Shown here: positions 45,941-56,689 of the stretch, piece by piece
How the letters are laid out: the number at the start of each line of letters is the position of its first letter
Position numbering within the stretch: position 1 is the stretch's first letter
Assembly: GCA_024637215.1 (NCBI GenBank)
Contig: JAGXFM010000011.1
Location: 1-60,666, forward strand
DNA from: Sulfuricurvum sp.
GTDB lineage: Bacteria; Campylobacterota; Campylobacteria; Campylobacterales; Sulfurimonadaceae
DNA: 60,666 nucleotides
Direction: 5' to 3'
Made by a program: the position numbers and the translations under genes
Notes under the pieces: model-generated
What the model saw: only the letters and a program-made list of their open reading frames with translations
What the model was told of the DNA's origin: nothing
Databases searched by the model: none

Positions 45941-47744
45941 CCCGTAATGCCAATTGTTCAGGAAGAAGTCCCAAAGACTCTTCCACGAGCTTGGTGTTGC
46001 CGTGTTTGATAAATACATCCTCGTATTCGAAACTCACAACCTGCACATCCGTTATTTTCTCTTCGGAAAGCCACTCTAACAAGGCACTCCCTACCCCACC
46101 AAGTCGGGCTGAATCACTAAAAACATACCATTGTTTATGTTTTTGTGCCATTTGATGCAACATCTGCGTATCCAAAGGCTTAACAAATCGTAAATCAAGC
46201 AATGAAGGTTGTTCCTCCATACATGCCATCGTTTGTGCCGCACGTCCGACACCGTTACCGTAGCCGATAAACAATCGGCTAGAGTCGTTTGAAATAAGAA
46301 GCTGTGATTTTCCCCTCTCATACGCAACAGAGGCTAAAAGCTCCGCTTCAAAAAATGCCCCTCTCGGATAGCGAATCGCACACGGATGCTCATAGTTGGA
46401 AGCAAATTCAACAATCTGGTGAAAAGAGAGCTCATCACGCGGTGCACAAAGGGTCATATTAGGGATCAGACGTAAAAAGCTGATGTCGTATGCCCCTTGG
46501 TGGGTTTCACCGTCTTCTCCTACGATTCCGGCACGATCAAGGGCAAATACGACCGGTAAATCCATTAGACATACATCATGGATCACTTGATCAAACCCGC
46601 GCTGTAAAAAAGTAGAATAGATCGTACAAAACGGTTTAAATCCCTCTTTGGCTAATGCCCCCATCGACGTAACGGCATGTTGTTCGGCAATCGCCACATC
46701 CCAAAAACGGTCGGGGTATTTTTCCATCAGCGCGGAGAGCCCAGTACCGCTTGGCATTGCAGCGGTAACCCCTACTATTTTATCATTACGATCCGCTTGA
46801 TACATCAAAGCATCCGCATAAATCTGTGTCGCACTTTTGGCTGAACTTTTGGCATTTGCCGTACCGCTTTTGAGATCAAACGGTGAGACGCCGTGCCATT
46901 TTTCATGTTTCCCCTCGGCGATTTCATACCCTTTACCTTTGATTGTTTGGATATGAACCAATACCGGCTTCCCCATCCCCTTGGCAATCTCAAACGTCTC
47001 GATCAACGATTTAAGATCATGTCCGTCAATGGGGCCAATATACTCAATCCCCATCTCCTCAAACATAATTCCCGGTGTGATGAGTTTAAACGACTCTTCA
47101 AACCGCTTTGCGAGGTAATGGGCCCCTTCACCGAAATTATCGACAAACTGCTCTGTTTTACGTTTGAAGCGTTGATAAAACGGGCTTGCCATCGCGGAAC
47201 TGAGCATTCGGCTGATCGCTCCAATCGGTTTGGCGATAGACATCTCATTATCGTTGAGAATAATAATCATCGGATATTTACGATCGCCAAGCTCATTCAT
47301 CGCTTCATACGCCATCCCGGCAGACATTGCTCCATCACCGATAAGCACGACAGGGATACGGCTCTCTTGCTCATTTTTAAGAGCTATCGCTTTAGCTGCC
47401 CCTACCCCTAAAGAGATAGAAGTGGAGCTGTGCCCCGCGACAAAATAATCGCTCTTTGATTCTGAAGGTTTGGTATAGCCGCTCAGACCGCCAAATTGGC
47501 GTAGTGTTGCAAACTCTTCCCAACGCTCACTCAAAAGTTTATGGGCATACGCTTGATGAGATACATCAAAAATAAAAGGATCGCGTGCTGAATCAAATAC
47601 TTTATGCATCGCTACGATAATCTCAGTAGCGCCCAAAGTAGAGCTCAAATGACCACCGTTGGTACTCACCACCTCTAAAATACGGTCTCGTATCTTTTGC
47701 GATAGCTCTTCCAACTGCGGTAAAGTAAAATTTTTAATTTTCAT
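45927..47744 (-). CDS. dxs: 1-deoxy-D-xylulose-5-phosphate synthase
   Basis: A TPP enzyme condensing pyruvate and glyceraldehyde 3-phosphate, the first step of the MEP isoprenoid route. The N-terminal TPP motif IGDGAMSAGMAYEAMN, the FDVSHQAYAHK segment, and the transketolase core DRAGIVGEDGETHQGAYD are present. At 605 residues it is normal for the phylum. It follows fliH by 73 bases, the same unusual flagellar-dxs linkage as in Campylobacter. Confidence 0.95.
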   Translation of the reverse strand: MKIKNFTLPQLEELSQKIRDRILEVVSTNGGHLSSTLGATEIIVAMHKVFDSARDPFIFDVSHQAYAHKLLSERWEEFATLRQFGGLSGYTKPSESKSDYFVAGHSSTSISLGVGAAKAIALKNEQESRIPVVLIGDGAMSAGMAYEAMNELGDRKYPMIIILNDNEMSIAKPIGAISRMLSSAMASPFYQRFKRKTEQFVDNFGEGAHYLAKRFEESFKLITPGIMFEEMGIEYIGPIDGHDLKSLIETFEIAKGMGKPVLVHIQTIKGKGYEIAEGKHEKWHGVSPFDLKSGTANAKSSAKSATQIYADALMYQADRNDKIVGVTAAMPSGTGLSALMEKYPDRFWDVAIAEQHAVTSMGALAKEGFKPFCTIYSTFLQRGFDQVIHDVCLMDLPVVFALDRAGIVGEDGETHQGAYDISFLRLIPNMTLCAPRDELSFHQIVEFASNYEHPCAIRYPRGAFFEAELLASVAYERGKSQLLISNDSSRLFIGYGNGVGRAAQTMACMEEQPSLLDLRFVKPLDTQMLHQMAQKHKQWYVFSDSARLGGVGSALLEWLSEEKITDVQVVSFEYEDVFIKHGNTKLVEESLGLLPEQLALRVIGG

Positions 47745-47817
47745 TCTAATGCACTGTCCTAAAAATAATTCTATTCTCGAAGTCTATAGTATAAAAGTGA
47801 ATGTTTGCGAAACCGCT

Positions 47818-48594
47818 TTATGATTCAAGTAACAAGGAGCGTTTAAGTCTTTCGTAACGCTTTTTGATCTCTGAATCAATATTTCCCGCATCACTGATGG
47901 CAACAACCCCGCCGGCACTGATTGCACGATCGGAAAGGACCTCGACATGCTCAAGTGAACCCACTTTTTCAGAGATAAATCCATGATCGGTTGGGTTAAC
48001 CCGAAGGGTGATTTTAGAGGCATCTTTAAGCTCTTCAATCAAATCACTCGAGAGTTTAGCCGCTATTTTTGAGCTGTGTTCTCCCGTTTCAATCCCGATC
48101 ACCTCTTTGGCGATATCAAGCGCCGTATGGGTAAGCTCTTTTTGAATTGCGCCAAGGGCGGAAACAAACTCGGCGGCTGCATTCTCTAGCGTTCGAACCG
48201 ACTGAGCAAGCTGATCATGCGATTGTGCATTTTTCCCCTCATGATTCGCTTTCTCTTGCGCTATTCCCGCCTCAATACCCTCATCATAAGCGATTTTTTT
48301 AGCTTCTTCGAGTGCACTTGTATGTTCTTCCTGCATTGATTCAAGACGCATTTGCATTTTGATCACATTTGAACTCATTTCATCGGCTTTTTTCATCAAA
48401 GATTCGATGAGCTCATCTTTAGAAGATTTCGGTTCTTCTTTACGATGTTCCTCTTGCGCTTCTTCTCTTGGGGCGTTATTGATTTCTTGACTTGCTTCCC
48501 CGATGCTCATACCGGAGAGGGACGAAAGAATTTTAAATTGGTATTTGTTGATGGTATGTGCACCGGTAGAATTATGATGAATGACCACGTCCAT
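47818..48594 (-). CDS. fliH: flagellar assembly protein FliH
   Basis: The regulator of the flagellar export ATPase FliI, peripheral on the cytoplasmic side. It has a low-complexity acidic/helical N-terminus (about 30-110, predicted coiled coil with many Glu/Lys/Ala) and a C-terminal FliH domain (HTALDIAKEVIGIETGEHS, then RVNPTDHGFISEKV). It lies five bases after fliG in the fliF-fliG-fliH set. Length of 258 residues and context make the call safe. Confidence 0.9.
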   Translation of the reverse strand: MDVVIHHNSTGAHTINKYQFKILSSLSGMSIGEASQEINNAPREEAQEEHRKEEPKSSKDELIESLMKKADEMSSNVIKMQMRLESMQEEHTSALEEAKKIAYDEGIEAGIAQEKANHEGKNAQSHDQLAQSVRTLENAAAEFVSALGAIQKELTHTALDIAKEVIGIETGEHSSKIAAKLSSDLIEELKDASKITLRVNPTDHGFISEKVGSLEHVEVLSDRAISAGGVVAISDAGNIDSEIKKRYERLKRSLLLES

Positions 48595-48599
48595 CTACG

Positions 48600-49625
48600 T
48601 TACTCCACCATCTCTTCAGATTCACCGAGTTGCAAGATACCCTGCTCCGCCAATGCCTGAACCGCATCAACAATTCTACGTTGTGCACCCTCGACCTCTT
48701 TCATCTTAACCGCACCCAAAAATTGGAGCTCTTCGATAAAGGCATCTTTGGCACGTTGGGACATATTGGCATAAAATTTCTCTTTGAGCTCTTCCGCCGC
48801 ATTTTTAAGGGCAAGCATAAGATCATTTTTATCTACCGCTTTAAGAATTTCACGGATACTGTTGCCATCAAGATCAACCATATCTTCGAAGGTAAACATC
48901 ATCTCTTTGATTGATGCCGCAAGTTCCTGATCCAACTGCTCGATTTGTGACAAAGTAGCCTTGGAAACTTTGGCCCCCAAACGGTTGAAGACATCGGCAA
49001 CCGATCGCGGCCCGCCCACTTCGACCTTGTAGCTGGCAAGAGATTCGAGTTTCGATTCGAGTACGGCGCTGACCCGTTTGATAATCGATGGGGAAATGTC
49101 TCCGAGTTTAGCCATACGCATTGCAACTTCAGCGCGTAAATCATCGGGAAAGATATAAAGGGTCTCTGCGGCGGCAGAAGGATCCATATGCGCTAGTATT
49201 AATGCTACGGTTTGAGGATGTTCGTTCATAATAAAGTCGGCGAGCTGTTGCGGCTTGATTTTAGACAAGTAAGAAAAGTTCTGAGCACCTTGCATTGTTT
49301 TGCTCAGCCGTTCCAATACCTTTTTCGCCTCTTCAGGCCCTAATGCTTTGTAGAGGATTTCACGTGCGTAATCCATACCGCCGGTGTTGAGGTATTGGTT
49401 TGATTGAATAATCGCGTAAAATTCTTCAAGAACCGCCGCTCCTATGTTTTTCTCAATAGAGCGGTTATTAGCTATAAATTTGGAGATTTCAGTAATCGCT
49501 TCGACATTCATACGTGAAAAGATAGTGGCCGTGACATCTTCACCTAACTGCACTAATAGAATAGCCACTTTCTGTGACATACTCATTTCGTCAAAATTAG
49601 CTTGTTGGGACTGTGTCAACGTCAT
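48600..49625 (-). CDS. fliG: flagellar motor switch protein FliG
   Basis: A rotor protein that joins the MS ring (FliF) to the C ring and meets the stator. The N-terminal domain starts SQKVAILLVQLGEDVTATIF. The middle has NEHPQTVALILAHMDPSAAAE, the EHPQ motif of FliG. The C-terminal charged helix lies around MFTFEDMVDLDGNSIREIL. The length of 341 residues is normal. It sits nine bases after fliF. Confidence 0.96.
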   Translation of the reverse strand: MTLTQSQQANFDEMSMSQKVAILLVQLGEDVTATIFSRMNVEAITEISKFIANNRSIEKNIGAAVLEEFYAIIQSNQYLNTGGMDYAREILYKALGPEEAKKVLERLSKTMQGAQNFSYLSKIKPQQLADFIMNEHPQTVALILAHMDPSAAAETLYIFPDDLRAEVAMRMAKLGDISPSIIKRVSAVLESKLESLASYKVEVGGPRSVADVFNRLGAKVSKATLSQIEQLDQELAASIKEMMFTFEDMVDLDGNSIREILKAVDKNDLMLALKNAAEELKEKFYANMSQRAKDAFIEELQFLGAVKMKEVEGAQRRIVDAVQALAEQGILQLGESEEMVE

Positions 49626-49634
49626 ATGCCGCTC

Positions 49635-51353
49635 CTATCGCTTATGTGGAGAATCAGAGGGTACTGACTCTTCATCAATCAAGGCTTGAATTAACGAAGC
49701 TATCTCTTCCGGATGATCTTCGGCAATTTCACGTACTTTTTCAAGCAATACATCGTATTTAAGCTCATCTTCGTTGAAATTTTCTCCAAGTCCCAATTGA
49801 TTTTCCACTTTTTTACGCATGAGTTGTACTTTTTCCGCTAAATCTTCATCTTCATCATCGGCAATTTCTAAATTCGGTTTTTCGAACTCTTCTTCTTCTC
49901 TACTAAATTCTAGCATACGTTCCGCAAATGGGATAATGATTTTTTTGTACGCTATGAATAAAATAATCCCCACTAAAATGTATTTAAAAATAGGGGCGAA
50001 GGGGACCAGATAAGTTGCTATAAACTCAGAGAATTTTGAAGCACCGTCTTTAGGCTCTAACCCCTCTTTGGAAGCTTGAAATGCAAAGTTACGGACCGTT
50101 ACCTGATCTCCGCGCTGTTCATCTACTCCAATAGATTGCTTGACCAATGCATCAATCGCTTGAATTTGTGTTTCATCCAAAGCCACATACTCTATTTCTT
50201 CCGTAGCCTCTCCGGCTGCATCTTTTTTAGGCTCATACTTACCGTCAACGACAACGGCGGCCGTCATCCGTTTAATGCGTGCAAACTCCATTTTGGTTGT
50301 TGAAACCGTTTTAGAAACTTCGTAATTCGTTGTTCCGGAAGTTTTTTCAAATTTTTCACCGCCGCCGCCCGCAAGCCCTTCTACCGGTCCAATATTACTG
50401 ACGGCACCCGGAACACCGCCCACTTGTGCAGGTGCAGCTCCTTCACGCTTCTCTTCTAGCGTTTGCTCGCTGCGTACTACGTTTTCAGGATCGTATTTTT
50501 CCGATGTCGAACTTTGTTCTGAAAAATCATATTCAATCGTTACTTTAGCAACAACACGATCTTTGCCACCGATAAACGGAGCAAGAACGTTGATGATTTT
50601 TTCTTCTTGCTTTTTCTCTTCTTTGGTTTTGTACATCTGCTGTATTGCAGAGAGTTCACCCATCGCGCTTGCGGCATCATCATCACCCAGCGTTTCACCC
50701 TCAGAATCGATTAATGCTACATTTTCAGGGGTCAACTTCGGAACGGCAGCCGCAACAAGCTTCTTAATCCCCCGAATCTGCTTTGGGGTCAATTTTCGAT
50801 CAGGATAAAGCTGTACCATAACGGAAGCCGAAGGGGGAACTTCTTCAGCTACAAACAGGGTCTCTTTGGGAAGGGCGAGTGAAACACTCGATTTTTCTAC
50901 CGGAGAAAGGGAGTCAATCGATCTTGCCAATTCTCCTTCTAAAGCACGTCGGAACTTTACCTCTTGATCGAAGTTTGTAGCACCAAATTCTTGTTTATCA
51001 AAAAGTTCAAATCCAACATGTCCCTCTTTTGGAATACCCAAAGAGGCGATCGTAATACGTTCTTTGTAGACAACTTCTTTGGGAACTTCAATCACATTTT
51101 CACGAGGAATTCGGTAAGGAACCTGATCTTTTTCGAGTTGTTCAATGACTTTCGCGGCATCTTCACTGCTCAGCTGATCAAAAAGAACTTGGTACCCGCC
51201 ATTATCGTTTTTTGACCCTTCGGAAGTATACACAACCAAGAAAATCAAAAATGCAATAATTCCGGCAACCGCTGCAGCGATAATAATTCTTTGTGCCTGA
51301 GTGAGCTTTCCGAAAAAAACAACAAGCTGTGCGAAAAGGGTCTTAAAATCCAT
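49635..51353 (-). CDS. fliF: flagellar MS-ring protein FliF
   Basis: The inner-membrane ring at the base of the flagellum. Two membrane helices, near residues 24-43 and 452-472, flank a large periplasmic part with ring-building motifs (QLSSEDAAKVIEQLEKDQVPY, then the SLALPKETLF block). The cytoplasmic C-terminus that binds FliG is acidic. At 572 residues it is full length. It follows hisC by 13 bases, so flagellar and amino-acid genes share an operon. I see no sigma-54 or sigma-28 promoter in that gap. Confidence 0.95.
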   Translation of the reverse strand: MDFKTLFAQLVVFFGKLTQAQRIIIAAAVAGIIAFLIFLVVYTSEGSKNDNGGYQVLFDQLSSEDAAKVIEQLEKDQVPYRIPRENVIEVPKEVVYKERITIASLGIPKEGHVGFELFDKQEFGATNFDQEVKFRRALEGELARSIDSLSPVEKSSVSLALPKETLFVAEEVPPSASVMVQLYPDRKLTPKQIRGIKKLVAAAVPKLTPENVALIDSEGETLGDDDAASAMGELSAIQQMYKTKEEKKQEEKIINVLAPFIGGKDRVVAKVTIEYDFSEQSSTSEKYDPENVVRSEQTLEEKREGAAPAQVGGVPGAVSNIGPVEGLAGGGGEKFEKTSGTTNYEVSKTVSTTKMEFARIKRMTAAVVVDGKYEPKKDAAGEATEEIEYVALDETQIQAIDALVKQSIGVDEQRGDQVTVRNFAFQASKEGLEPKDGASKFSEFIATYLVPFAPIFKYILVGIILFIAYKKIIIPFAERMLEFSREEEEFEKPNLEIADDEDEDLAEKVQLMRKKVENQLGLGENFNEDELKYDVLLEKVREIAEDHPEEIASLIQALIDEESVPSDSPHKR

Positions 51354-51366
51354 CGTTACCTAATTT

Positions 51367-52461
51367 TTATAATAAAGGATCAGTGAGTTCAAAGAATCGA
51401 TCATTTTGAACTCGGGTTCCGATTGTAACACGAATCGCGTTCAATCCGTAACTGCTTAAATCACGTACAATCATACCCTTTTTTAAGAGTTCTTGCGCAA
51501 TTTTCGATGAATTTTTTTCTTCAGGAAGCGATAAAGTGACGAAATTGGTATAACTTTCAATCACATTGATCCCTTTTTCTCGTGCAAACTCTTCATAACG
51601 TCTCATCTGCACAAAATTATCGGCGATACACTCTTGAACAAAAGCCTCATCTTCCAATGCGACAGAAGCCGCTTCGAGAGAAAGAGTCGTGATATTAAAA
51701 GGGGGGCGAACTTTATAGAGAGCATCAATAATGTGATTTTGGGCAATGCCGTAACCTACGCGCATCCCTCCCAAACCGTACGCTTTTGAAAAAGTCCCGA
51801 GAAAAAGGACGTTATCAAACTTCGCAATTAAATCTCGCGGATCGACGGCAAAGGCAGGATTTTTAAAACGGGCATACTCCATATACGCACCGTCAACGAT
51901 GACTAATGTATCGCTCTCTACCTTTTCGATAAAAGAGAACATCTCTTCTGCATTTAACCCCTCACCGGTCGGATTATTAGGGGTACAAAGAAATACAATG
52001 GAAGGTTTATGTTCTTGATACAGAGCATAAAACTCTTCCATTTTATGCTCACGTGACGCGGTACGGAGGATTTGTGCTCCTACCTGTTTCGCATAAATCT
52101 CATACATGGCAAACGTTACACTGTTCATCAATACTTTACTACCTTCATGCACTTTGGCATGAATCGCGAATTCAATCACCTGATCGCTTCCCGCACCTAT
52201 AATAATTTCATTAGGTTGGATACCGTATTTATTCGACAACGCGGTTTTAAGTTTAACCATCGAGTCATCAGGGTAAAGTGCCATATTATCGATGATAGAA
52301 CGTACAGCCTCTTTAACTTTCGGAGAACACCCGAACGGATTTTCATTACTGGCTAATTTGACAATCTGATCTTTCGTAATACCGTATTCACGGACTACCA
52401 ACTCGATCGGTTTACCTGCTTCGTATGTTTTGATCGTTTCTAATGCACTATTAAATTTCAT
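51367..52461 (-). CDS. hisC: histidinol-phosphate aminotransferase
   Basis: A PLP aminotransferase converting imidazole-acetol phosphate to histidinol phosphate; in this phylum such enzymes may also serve aromatic amino acids, which would fit its neighbour pheA. Seen are [31 protein letters not shown] and the PLP lysine in [17 protein letters not shown]. At 364 residues it is normal. The start overlaps the pheA stop (ATGA). Confidence 0.94.
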   Translation of the reverse strand: MKFNSALETIKTYEAGKPIELVVREYGITKDQIVKLASNENPFGCSPKVKEAVRSIIDNMALYPDDSMVKLKTALSNKYGIQPNEIIIGAGSDQVIEFAIHAKVHEGSKVLMNSVTFAMYEIYAKQVGAQILRTASREHKMEEFYALYQEHKPSIVFLCTPNNPTGEGLNAEEMFSFIEKVESDTLVIVDGAYMEYARFKNPAFAVDPRDLIAKFDNVLFLGTFSKAYGLGGMRVGYGIAQNHIIDALYKVRPPFNITTLSLEAASVALEDEAFVQECIADNFVQMRRYEEFAREKGINVIESYTNFVTLSLPEEKNSSKIAQELLKKGMIVRDLSSYGLNAIRVTIGTRVQNDRFFELTDPLL

Positions 52462-53540
52462 AACTCTCCCTTAACATAGCTTCCCAGCCATGTTACTTCA
52501 TCATTGTGTTTTTGTATTAATGTTTGAATACTCGGCTCATCAATGTGGCCAAAAAAATCGATAAAAAACCAGTAGCCAAAACCGTCATTATCTCTTGAGG
52601 GACGACTTTCAATTTTACTTAGATTGATATCGGCATTATTAAAATCTTCGAGAAAATGAACCAAAGCTCCCGCTTTTTGAGCATCTTTAAGACGAACCAA
52701 GATGGAAGTTTTATCATCACCGCTGATACCGTTTTTAAAATCACTGAGGATGAAAAAGCGTGTAGCATTATTTTGAGTATCTTCGATATTTTCAAACAAT
52801 GTCGGAACACCGTAAAGTTTTGCGGCGATATGAGAACATATCGCGGCGGCTTCAGGATCTTTAGAAGCCAAAATAGCCGCTTTTGCCGTTGATTCTACCG
52901 GTATATGCTCAATCGTATTGAGCCCGTGTTCCGCTAAAAACTCTCGACATTGTCCGAACCCTTTATCCTTAGAATAAATACGTTTGATATGGTGGATTTG
53001 TTCCGCTTTGGTAGCAAATGCCATATGTATCGGCATATAAAGCTCAGCTACAATTTTTACACTGCTTTTACCGAGCAAATCGAGCGTTTCACCCACAACA
53101 CCGTCTCGTGAGTTTTCAATCGGAACGACTCCGAATTTAGCGCGAGAGGCTTCAAGTGTTTTAAAAACCGCTTCGATGGAACCAAGTGAGAGATAATCAC
53201 TCATAGCACCGAAACGTGACTCTGCCGCCTGATGGGTAAAGCTCCCCTCAGGTCCCAAATAAGCAATCCGTTCAGGAAGTTCCAGATTACGGGCCACGGC
53301 AAAAATCTCTAAAAATACCGCTTCAATCGCAGCAAAATTAAGAAGTCCGCCTGAGGTTTCACTGATTTTCGTTAAACGATCAATAATCGCTTTTTCGCGT
53401 TCAGGACGATAGATTGCGCTGTTGCTTTCATGTTTGATTTCACCGACACGGTGAACCACTTCCATACGGCGATTTAACAGTGTGACAATCTCATTGTCAA
53501 TCTCATCAATGCGTGCTCTGCACTCTTCTAAAGTATTCAT
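52458..53540 (-). CDS. pheA: bifunctional chorismate mutase/prephenate dehydratase
   Basis: Makes phenylpyruvate from chorismate. The AroQ-type mutase is at residues 1-85 ([20 protein letters not shown]), the dehydratase follows ([16 protein letters not shown], and NNATRFFIL with the catalytic Thr), and an ACT domain ends the protein ([20 protein letters not shown]), giving phenylalanine feedback. At 360 residues it is full length. It overlaps its upstream HAD gene and downstream hisC by four bases each. Confidence 0.95.
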   Translation of the reverse strand: MNTLEECRARIDEIDNEIVTLLNRRMEVVHRVGEIKHESNSAIYRPEREKAIIDRLTKISETSGGLLNFAAIEAVFLEIFAVARNLELPERIAYLGPEGSFTHQAAESRFGAMSDYLSLGSIEAVFKTLEASRAKFGVVPIENSRDGVVGETLDLLGKSSVKIVAELYMPIHMAFATKAEQIHHIKRIYSKDKGFGQCREFLAEHGLNTIEHIPVESTAKAAILASKDPEAAAICSHIAAKLYGVPTLFENIEDTQNNATRFFILSDFKNGISGDDKTSILVRLKDAQKAGALVHFLEDFNNADINLSKIESRPSRDNDGFGYWFFIDFFGHIDEPSIQTLIQKHNDEVTWLGSYVKGEL

Positions 53541-54319
53541 AAACGCTCCAATATCTCTTGCATGTCGGCATAAATCTCTGCCGGACGCTCGGAAGTTTTT
53601 AAAGAGGGAATAATTTCCTCGGCACGACGGTATTTACCACTAAGGACAAATATCCCTTTCATACCGAGGGACTGTGCTCCGATAAGGTCCCCTTTAACAT
53701 CATCGCTAATAATCGTAATATCAGAGAATGTTACCCCTGATTTTTGCTCACATAGTCGAGACAATGCCTCTTCAAAAAATGGGATACTCGGCTTACCGAC
53801 GACCGTATAGGGAGTCGATGTCGCAAACTCCAACATTTTCAAAATTGCCCCAACCCCCGGATAACGTTTGTGATTTTTGACGTAAAGGGTCGTTTCATGC
53901 ATTCCAATAAGTTGGGCACCTGCGAGGAGAAACTCAATCATCTGTGCGTATTCATCGCTTACAAAATCTTCTTTGATGGCGACTAAAACAATATCAGGAG
54001 AGCTAAAGTCGAGGATATACCCCATAGATCGCAATACAGCTAAAAAAGGTTCTGATCCGTAAGCAGCTATTTTTTTGGTTTTCACGATATGACGTTCCAA
54101 CATCATCAGCGGATCAAGATAACGTTCATACGCAATATTCAATCCGATAGAATTCAAATAACCCAAAAACTCATCGCTCGGATTTTTGGTGCTGTTGGTA
54201 ATCACCATATAGGGAATTTGATGTGCATTAAGATGGTCGATGAAGGCAACCGCACCACGGGTCGGAAGTTTACTATTGTCTTCGATCAACGTCCCCTGCA
54301 CATCTATAAAGTACATCAT
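53537..54319 (-). CDS. HAD-family hydrolase (NagD-like) with altered DxD motif
   Basis: A 260-residue HAD hydrolase of the NagD-like, C2-capped group. Motif I reads FIDVQGTL: the nucleophile Asp6 is kept but the second Asp (acid/base) is Gln8. Motif II is VITNSTKNP, motif III VVGKPS, and motif IV IISDDVKGDLIGA, all intact. The substrate is unknown. It lies between lysA and pheA as in Campylobacter and is coupled to pheA by ATGA. Reduced or different chemistry is possible because of the Gln. Confidence 0.82.
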   Translation of the reverse strand: MMYFIDVQGTLIEDNSKLPTRGAVAFIDHLNAHQIPYMVITNSTKNPSDEFLGYLNSIGLNIAYERYLDPLMMLERHIVKTKKIAAYGSEPFLAVLRSMGYILDFSSPDIVLVAIKEDFVSDEYAQMIEFLLAGAQLIGMHETTLYVKNHKRYPGVGAILKMLEFATSTPYTVVGKPSIPFFEEALSRLCEQKSGVTFSDITIISDDVKGDLIGAQSLGMKGIFVLSGKYRRAEEIIPSLKTSERPAEIYADMQEILERL

Positions 54320-54325
54320 AATGTC

Positions 54326-55528
54326 CTACAAATACTCGCGTTCTAGCGCAATAACGTCTTCAAACATTTCACGACGGCGAATTAAGCGTTCACTGCCTGA
54401 CTCAACCGCGATCTCGGCAGAACGTCCGCGTGTATTGTAGTTGCTCCCCATCCCGAAACCATACGCTCCGGCACTGTGAACCACCAAAAGGTCATTGTGT
54501 TCCATCATCGGAAGAGAATAGTTTTTGGCTAAAAAGTCACCGCTCTCACAAACAGGCCCGACTACATCTGCCACACTCTCATCACCGCTCTTATCCAACG
54601 CTTCGATGCGGTGATACGCTTTGTACAAACTCGGACGTATAAGATCGTTCATCGCCCCATCTACCATCACGAAACGTTTTGCTCCGTTGTTTTTCTCATA
54701 CAAGACTTTTGTCAAAAAATACCCCGCATTGGCCGTCAAAAAACGCCCCGGTTCGCAGATGATCGTTACATCAATCCCTTTGAGAGCTGCAAGGATCGCT
54801 TGCGCATAGTCGTATGGCTCAATCGTCGTCTCATTATCGTAACGAACCCCTAATCCACCGCCGATATCGAAAAATTTTAACTCAATATCAATCGCTTGGA
54901 GGGAACGGAGTAAATCGGCTACAATAACTGCCGCTTCATAAATCGGTTCCAATTCAGTCAATTGGCTTCCGATATGGAAATGGATACCTACAGGGTCAAG
55001 ATAATCAGAATTTTTCGCTTGAATATACATCCGTTTTGCCGCAGCGATTTCAACTCCAAATTTGTTATCATGGAGTCCGGTAGAGATATACGGATGGGTT
55101 TTCGGATCGATGTTCGGATTGACGCGGATACTGATACGGGATTTGGACTTCAACTCACATGCAATCATTTCTACACGAGAGAGTTCCGCTTCACTCTCCA
55201 CATTGATGTAGAGGATATCACTCTCAATCGCTTCACGAATTTCATCATCCCGTTTGCCGACACCACTAAAAATAATACGATATTTTGGGACTCCCGCCAT
55301 CAACGCACGACGTACTTCACCAATAGAGACACAATCGGCTCCCGAACCCATCTGCGCAAAATGCTTGACAACGCTAAGGTTAGAATTTGCCTTAACCGCA
55401 TACGCCAAAATCGATTTACGACCGCGAAAAGCCTCTTTTAATGATTCAAACTGTGTACGCATCGCATCAAAATCATACACGTACAAAGGCGTTCCGTACG
55501 TTTGTGCCAGAGCTTTAAAATCGATCAC
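54326..55528 (-). CDS. lysA: diaminopimelate decarboxylase
   Basis: The last step of lysine synthesis. It is a fold type III PLP enzyme with the PLP lysine at residue 46 in AYAVKANSN. The glycine-rich loop is in FFDIGGGLGVRY, EPGRFLTANAG is the phosphate/diaminopimelate loop, and CESGD carries the partner active-site Cys. At 400 residues it is normal. The start is GTG at 55528 with a GAGG site. It belongs to the rplY-to-dxs gene run. Confidence 0.95.
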   Translation of the reverse strand: MIDFKALAQTYGTPLYVYDFDAMRTQFESLKEAFRGRKSILAYAVKANSNLSVVKHFAQMGSGADCVSIGEVRRALMAGVPKYRIIFSGVGKRDDEIREAIESDILYINVESEAELSRVEMIACELKSKSRISIRVNPNIDPKTHPYISTGLHDNKFGVEIAAAKRMYIQAKNSDYLDPVGIHFHIGSQLTELEPIYEAAVIVADLLRSLQAIDIELKFFDIGGGLGVRYDNETTIEPYDYAQAILAALKGIDVTIICEPGRFLTANAGYFLTKVLYEKNNGAKRFVMVDGAMNDLIRPSLYKAYHRIEALDKSGDESVADVVGPVCESGDFLAKNYSLPMMEHNDLLVVHSAGAYGFGMGSNYNTRGRSAEIAVESGSERLIRRREMFEDVIALEREYL

Positions 55529-55544
55529 CCTTAATCCTCATTGA

Positions 55545-56633
55545 TTAGTTTTGTCGCGATTTTACCCTAACTCTCCTTAGGGGATTTCCAAGACGCCATA
55601 ACATGACACAGCTCAAGAGGATAATCGGGGCAATAATCCCCATTTCAGGAGAGAGTGTTTTATTATTTGAGAGTTCCCCCAGCATAAACAACAAGCCCCA
55701 TACAATCAGAGTTACCAAAATAGCACCGAAGCTAAAAAAGGAGAGATTCAAAAAACGGCTGCTCACCGGTGCATAGGTGAAAAAAACGACCATTAAAATC
55801 GGTGCAAACCACGGAGAGATAAAAATACGGTACATTGCACTTTTTATTTTGGCCACGTCAACGTTTTGATTTTCCAGAAGGGCAAGGGCATCAAAACCAT
55901 CACCAATGGTAAAATTAGCTTTTCCTTCATACACCTGATCCAATATTTTGGGTTTAAAATCACGCAGTACTTTGAGATTATGGCGATCTTCGCTCGTTAT
56001 CCCGAGTGCCTTGAGGTCGAACCCCTCAGGAGGACGTATGACATGCGCCTTTTTGATGTTCCAAAATTCATTATCGTAATGGGCTTCTTTTGCACTTAAC
56101 GCCTCTTTTAAATGACCCTTTTCAAAGGTAAAGATTCGGATATCCTCCGCTTTTTTGCTCAAAGGATAGAGATTGCCGAAATAGATATAACTACCCTCGT
56201 GTGTGAAAAAAAGATTACTTGTAGGACGAATAAATTGGGAGGTTTCACGTAAATTGTTGGCAAATTCGTTTGATCGGGCAAAATTGGTCGAATGAAGGGC
56301 AATGTAACCAATAATCATCCCCCCCGCTACACTCAAAAACGGTGCCATAATACGAGTTTTAGAATACCCAAGGGCAAAATACGCCGCCAGCGCATTAGAG
56401 CGAACCAATTCAACCAAAGAGGCAATAATCGCAAAAACAAGGGATATCGGAAGCATCATATCAATCGCATAAAAGTATTTATACATGATATAGATTAATA
56501 CAAGATTGGCTGAACTCGGCAGCTCTGAGGCATTATCCATCAGATCAAATCCCACCATAAAACTGCTTAATGCGATCAGAACAATCGAAAAATAACGTAG
56601 ATAAAGTAACGATAAAGTAGTAAATGCAAGCAT
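55545..56633 (-). CDS. lptG: LptF/LptG-family lipopolysaccharide export permease
   Basis: An inner-membrane permease of the LptB2FG machine that lifts lipopolysaccharide out of the membrane. It has six hydrophobic helices in the family arrangement: three N-terminal (from FSIVLIALSSFMVGFDLMD) and three C-terminal (from FISPWFAPILMVVFFTYAP). A periplasmic beta-rich domain lies between them, about residues 115-260. LptF and LptG look alike; G is chosen from the gene order seen in related genomes. At 362 residues it is normal. It lies between pth and lysA. Confidence 0.82.
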   Translation of the reverse strand: MLAFTTLSLLYLRYFSIVLIALSSFMVGFDLMDNASELPSSANLVLIYIMYKYFYAIDMMLPISLVFAIIASLVELVRSNALAAYFALGYSKTRIMAPFLSVAGGMIIGYIALHSTNFARSNEFANNLRETSQFIRPTSNLFFTHEGSYIYFGNLYPLSKKAEDIRIFTFEKGHLKEALSAKEAHYDNEFWNIKKAHVIRPPEGFDLKALGITSEDRHNLKVLRDFKPKILDQVYEGKANFTIGDGFDALALLENQNVDVAKIKSAMYRIFISPWFAPILMVVFFTYAPVSSRFLNLSFFSFGAILVTLIVWGLLFMLGELSNNKTLSPEMGIIAPIILLSCVMLWRLGNPLRRVRVKSRQN

Positions 56634-56689
56634 AGGTGCCTAACTGTAAAAATTGAAGTTTATTGTATCCAATAAAACCTGCAAAATTT

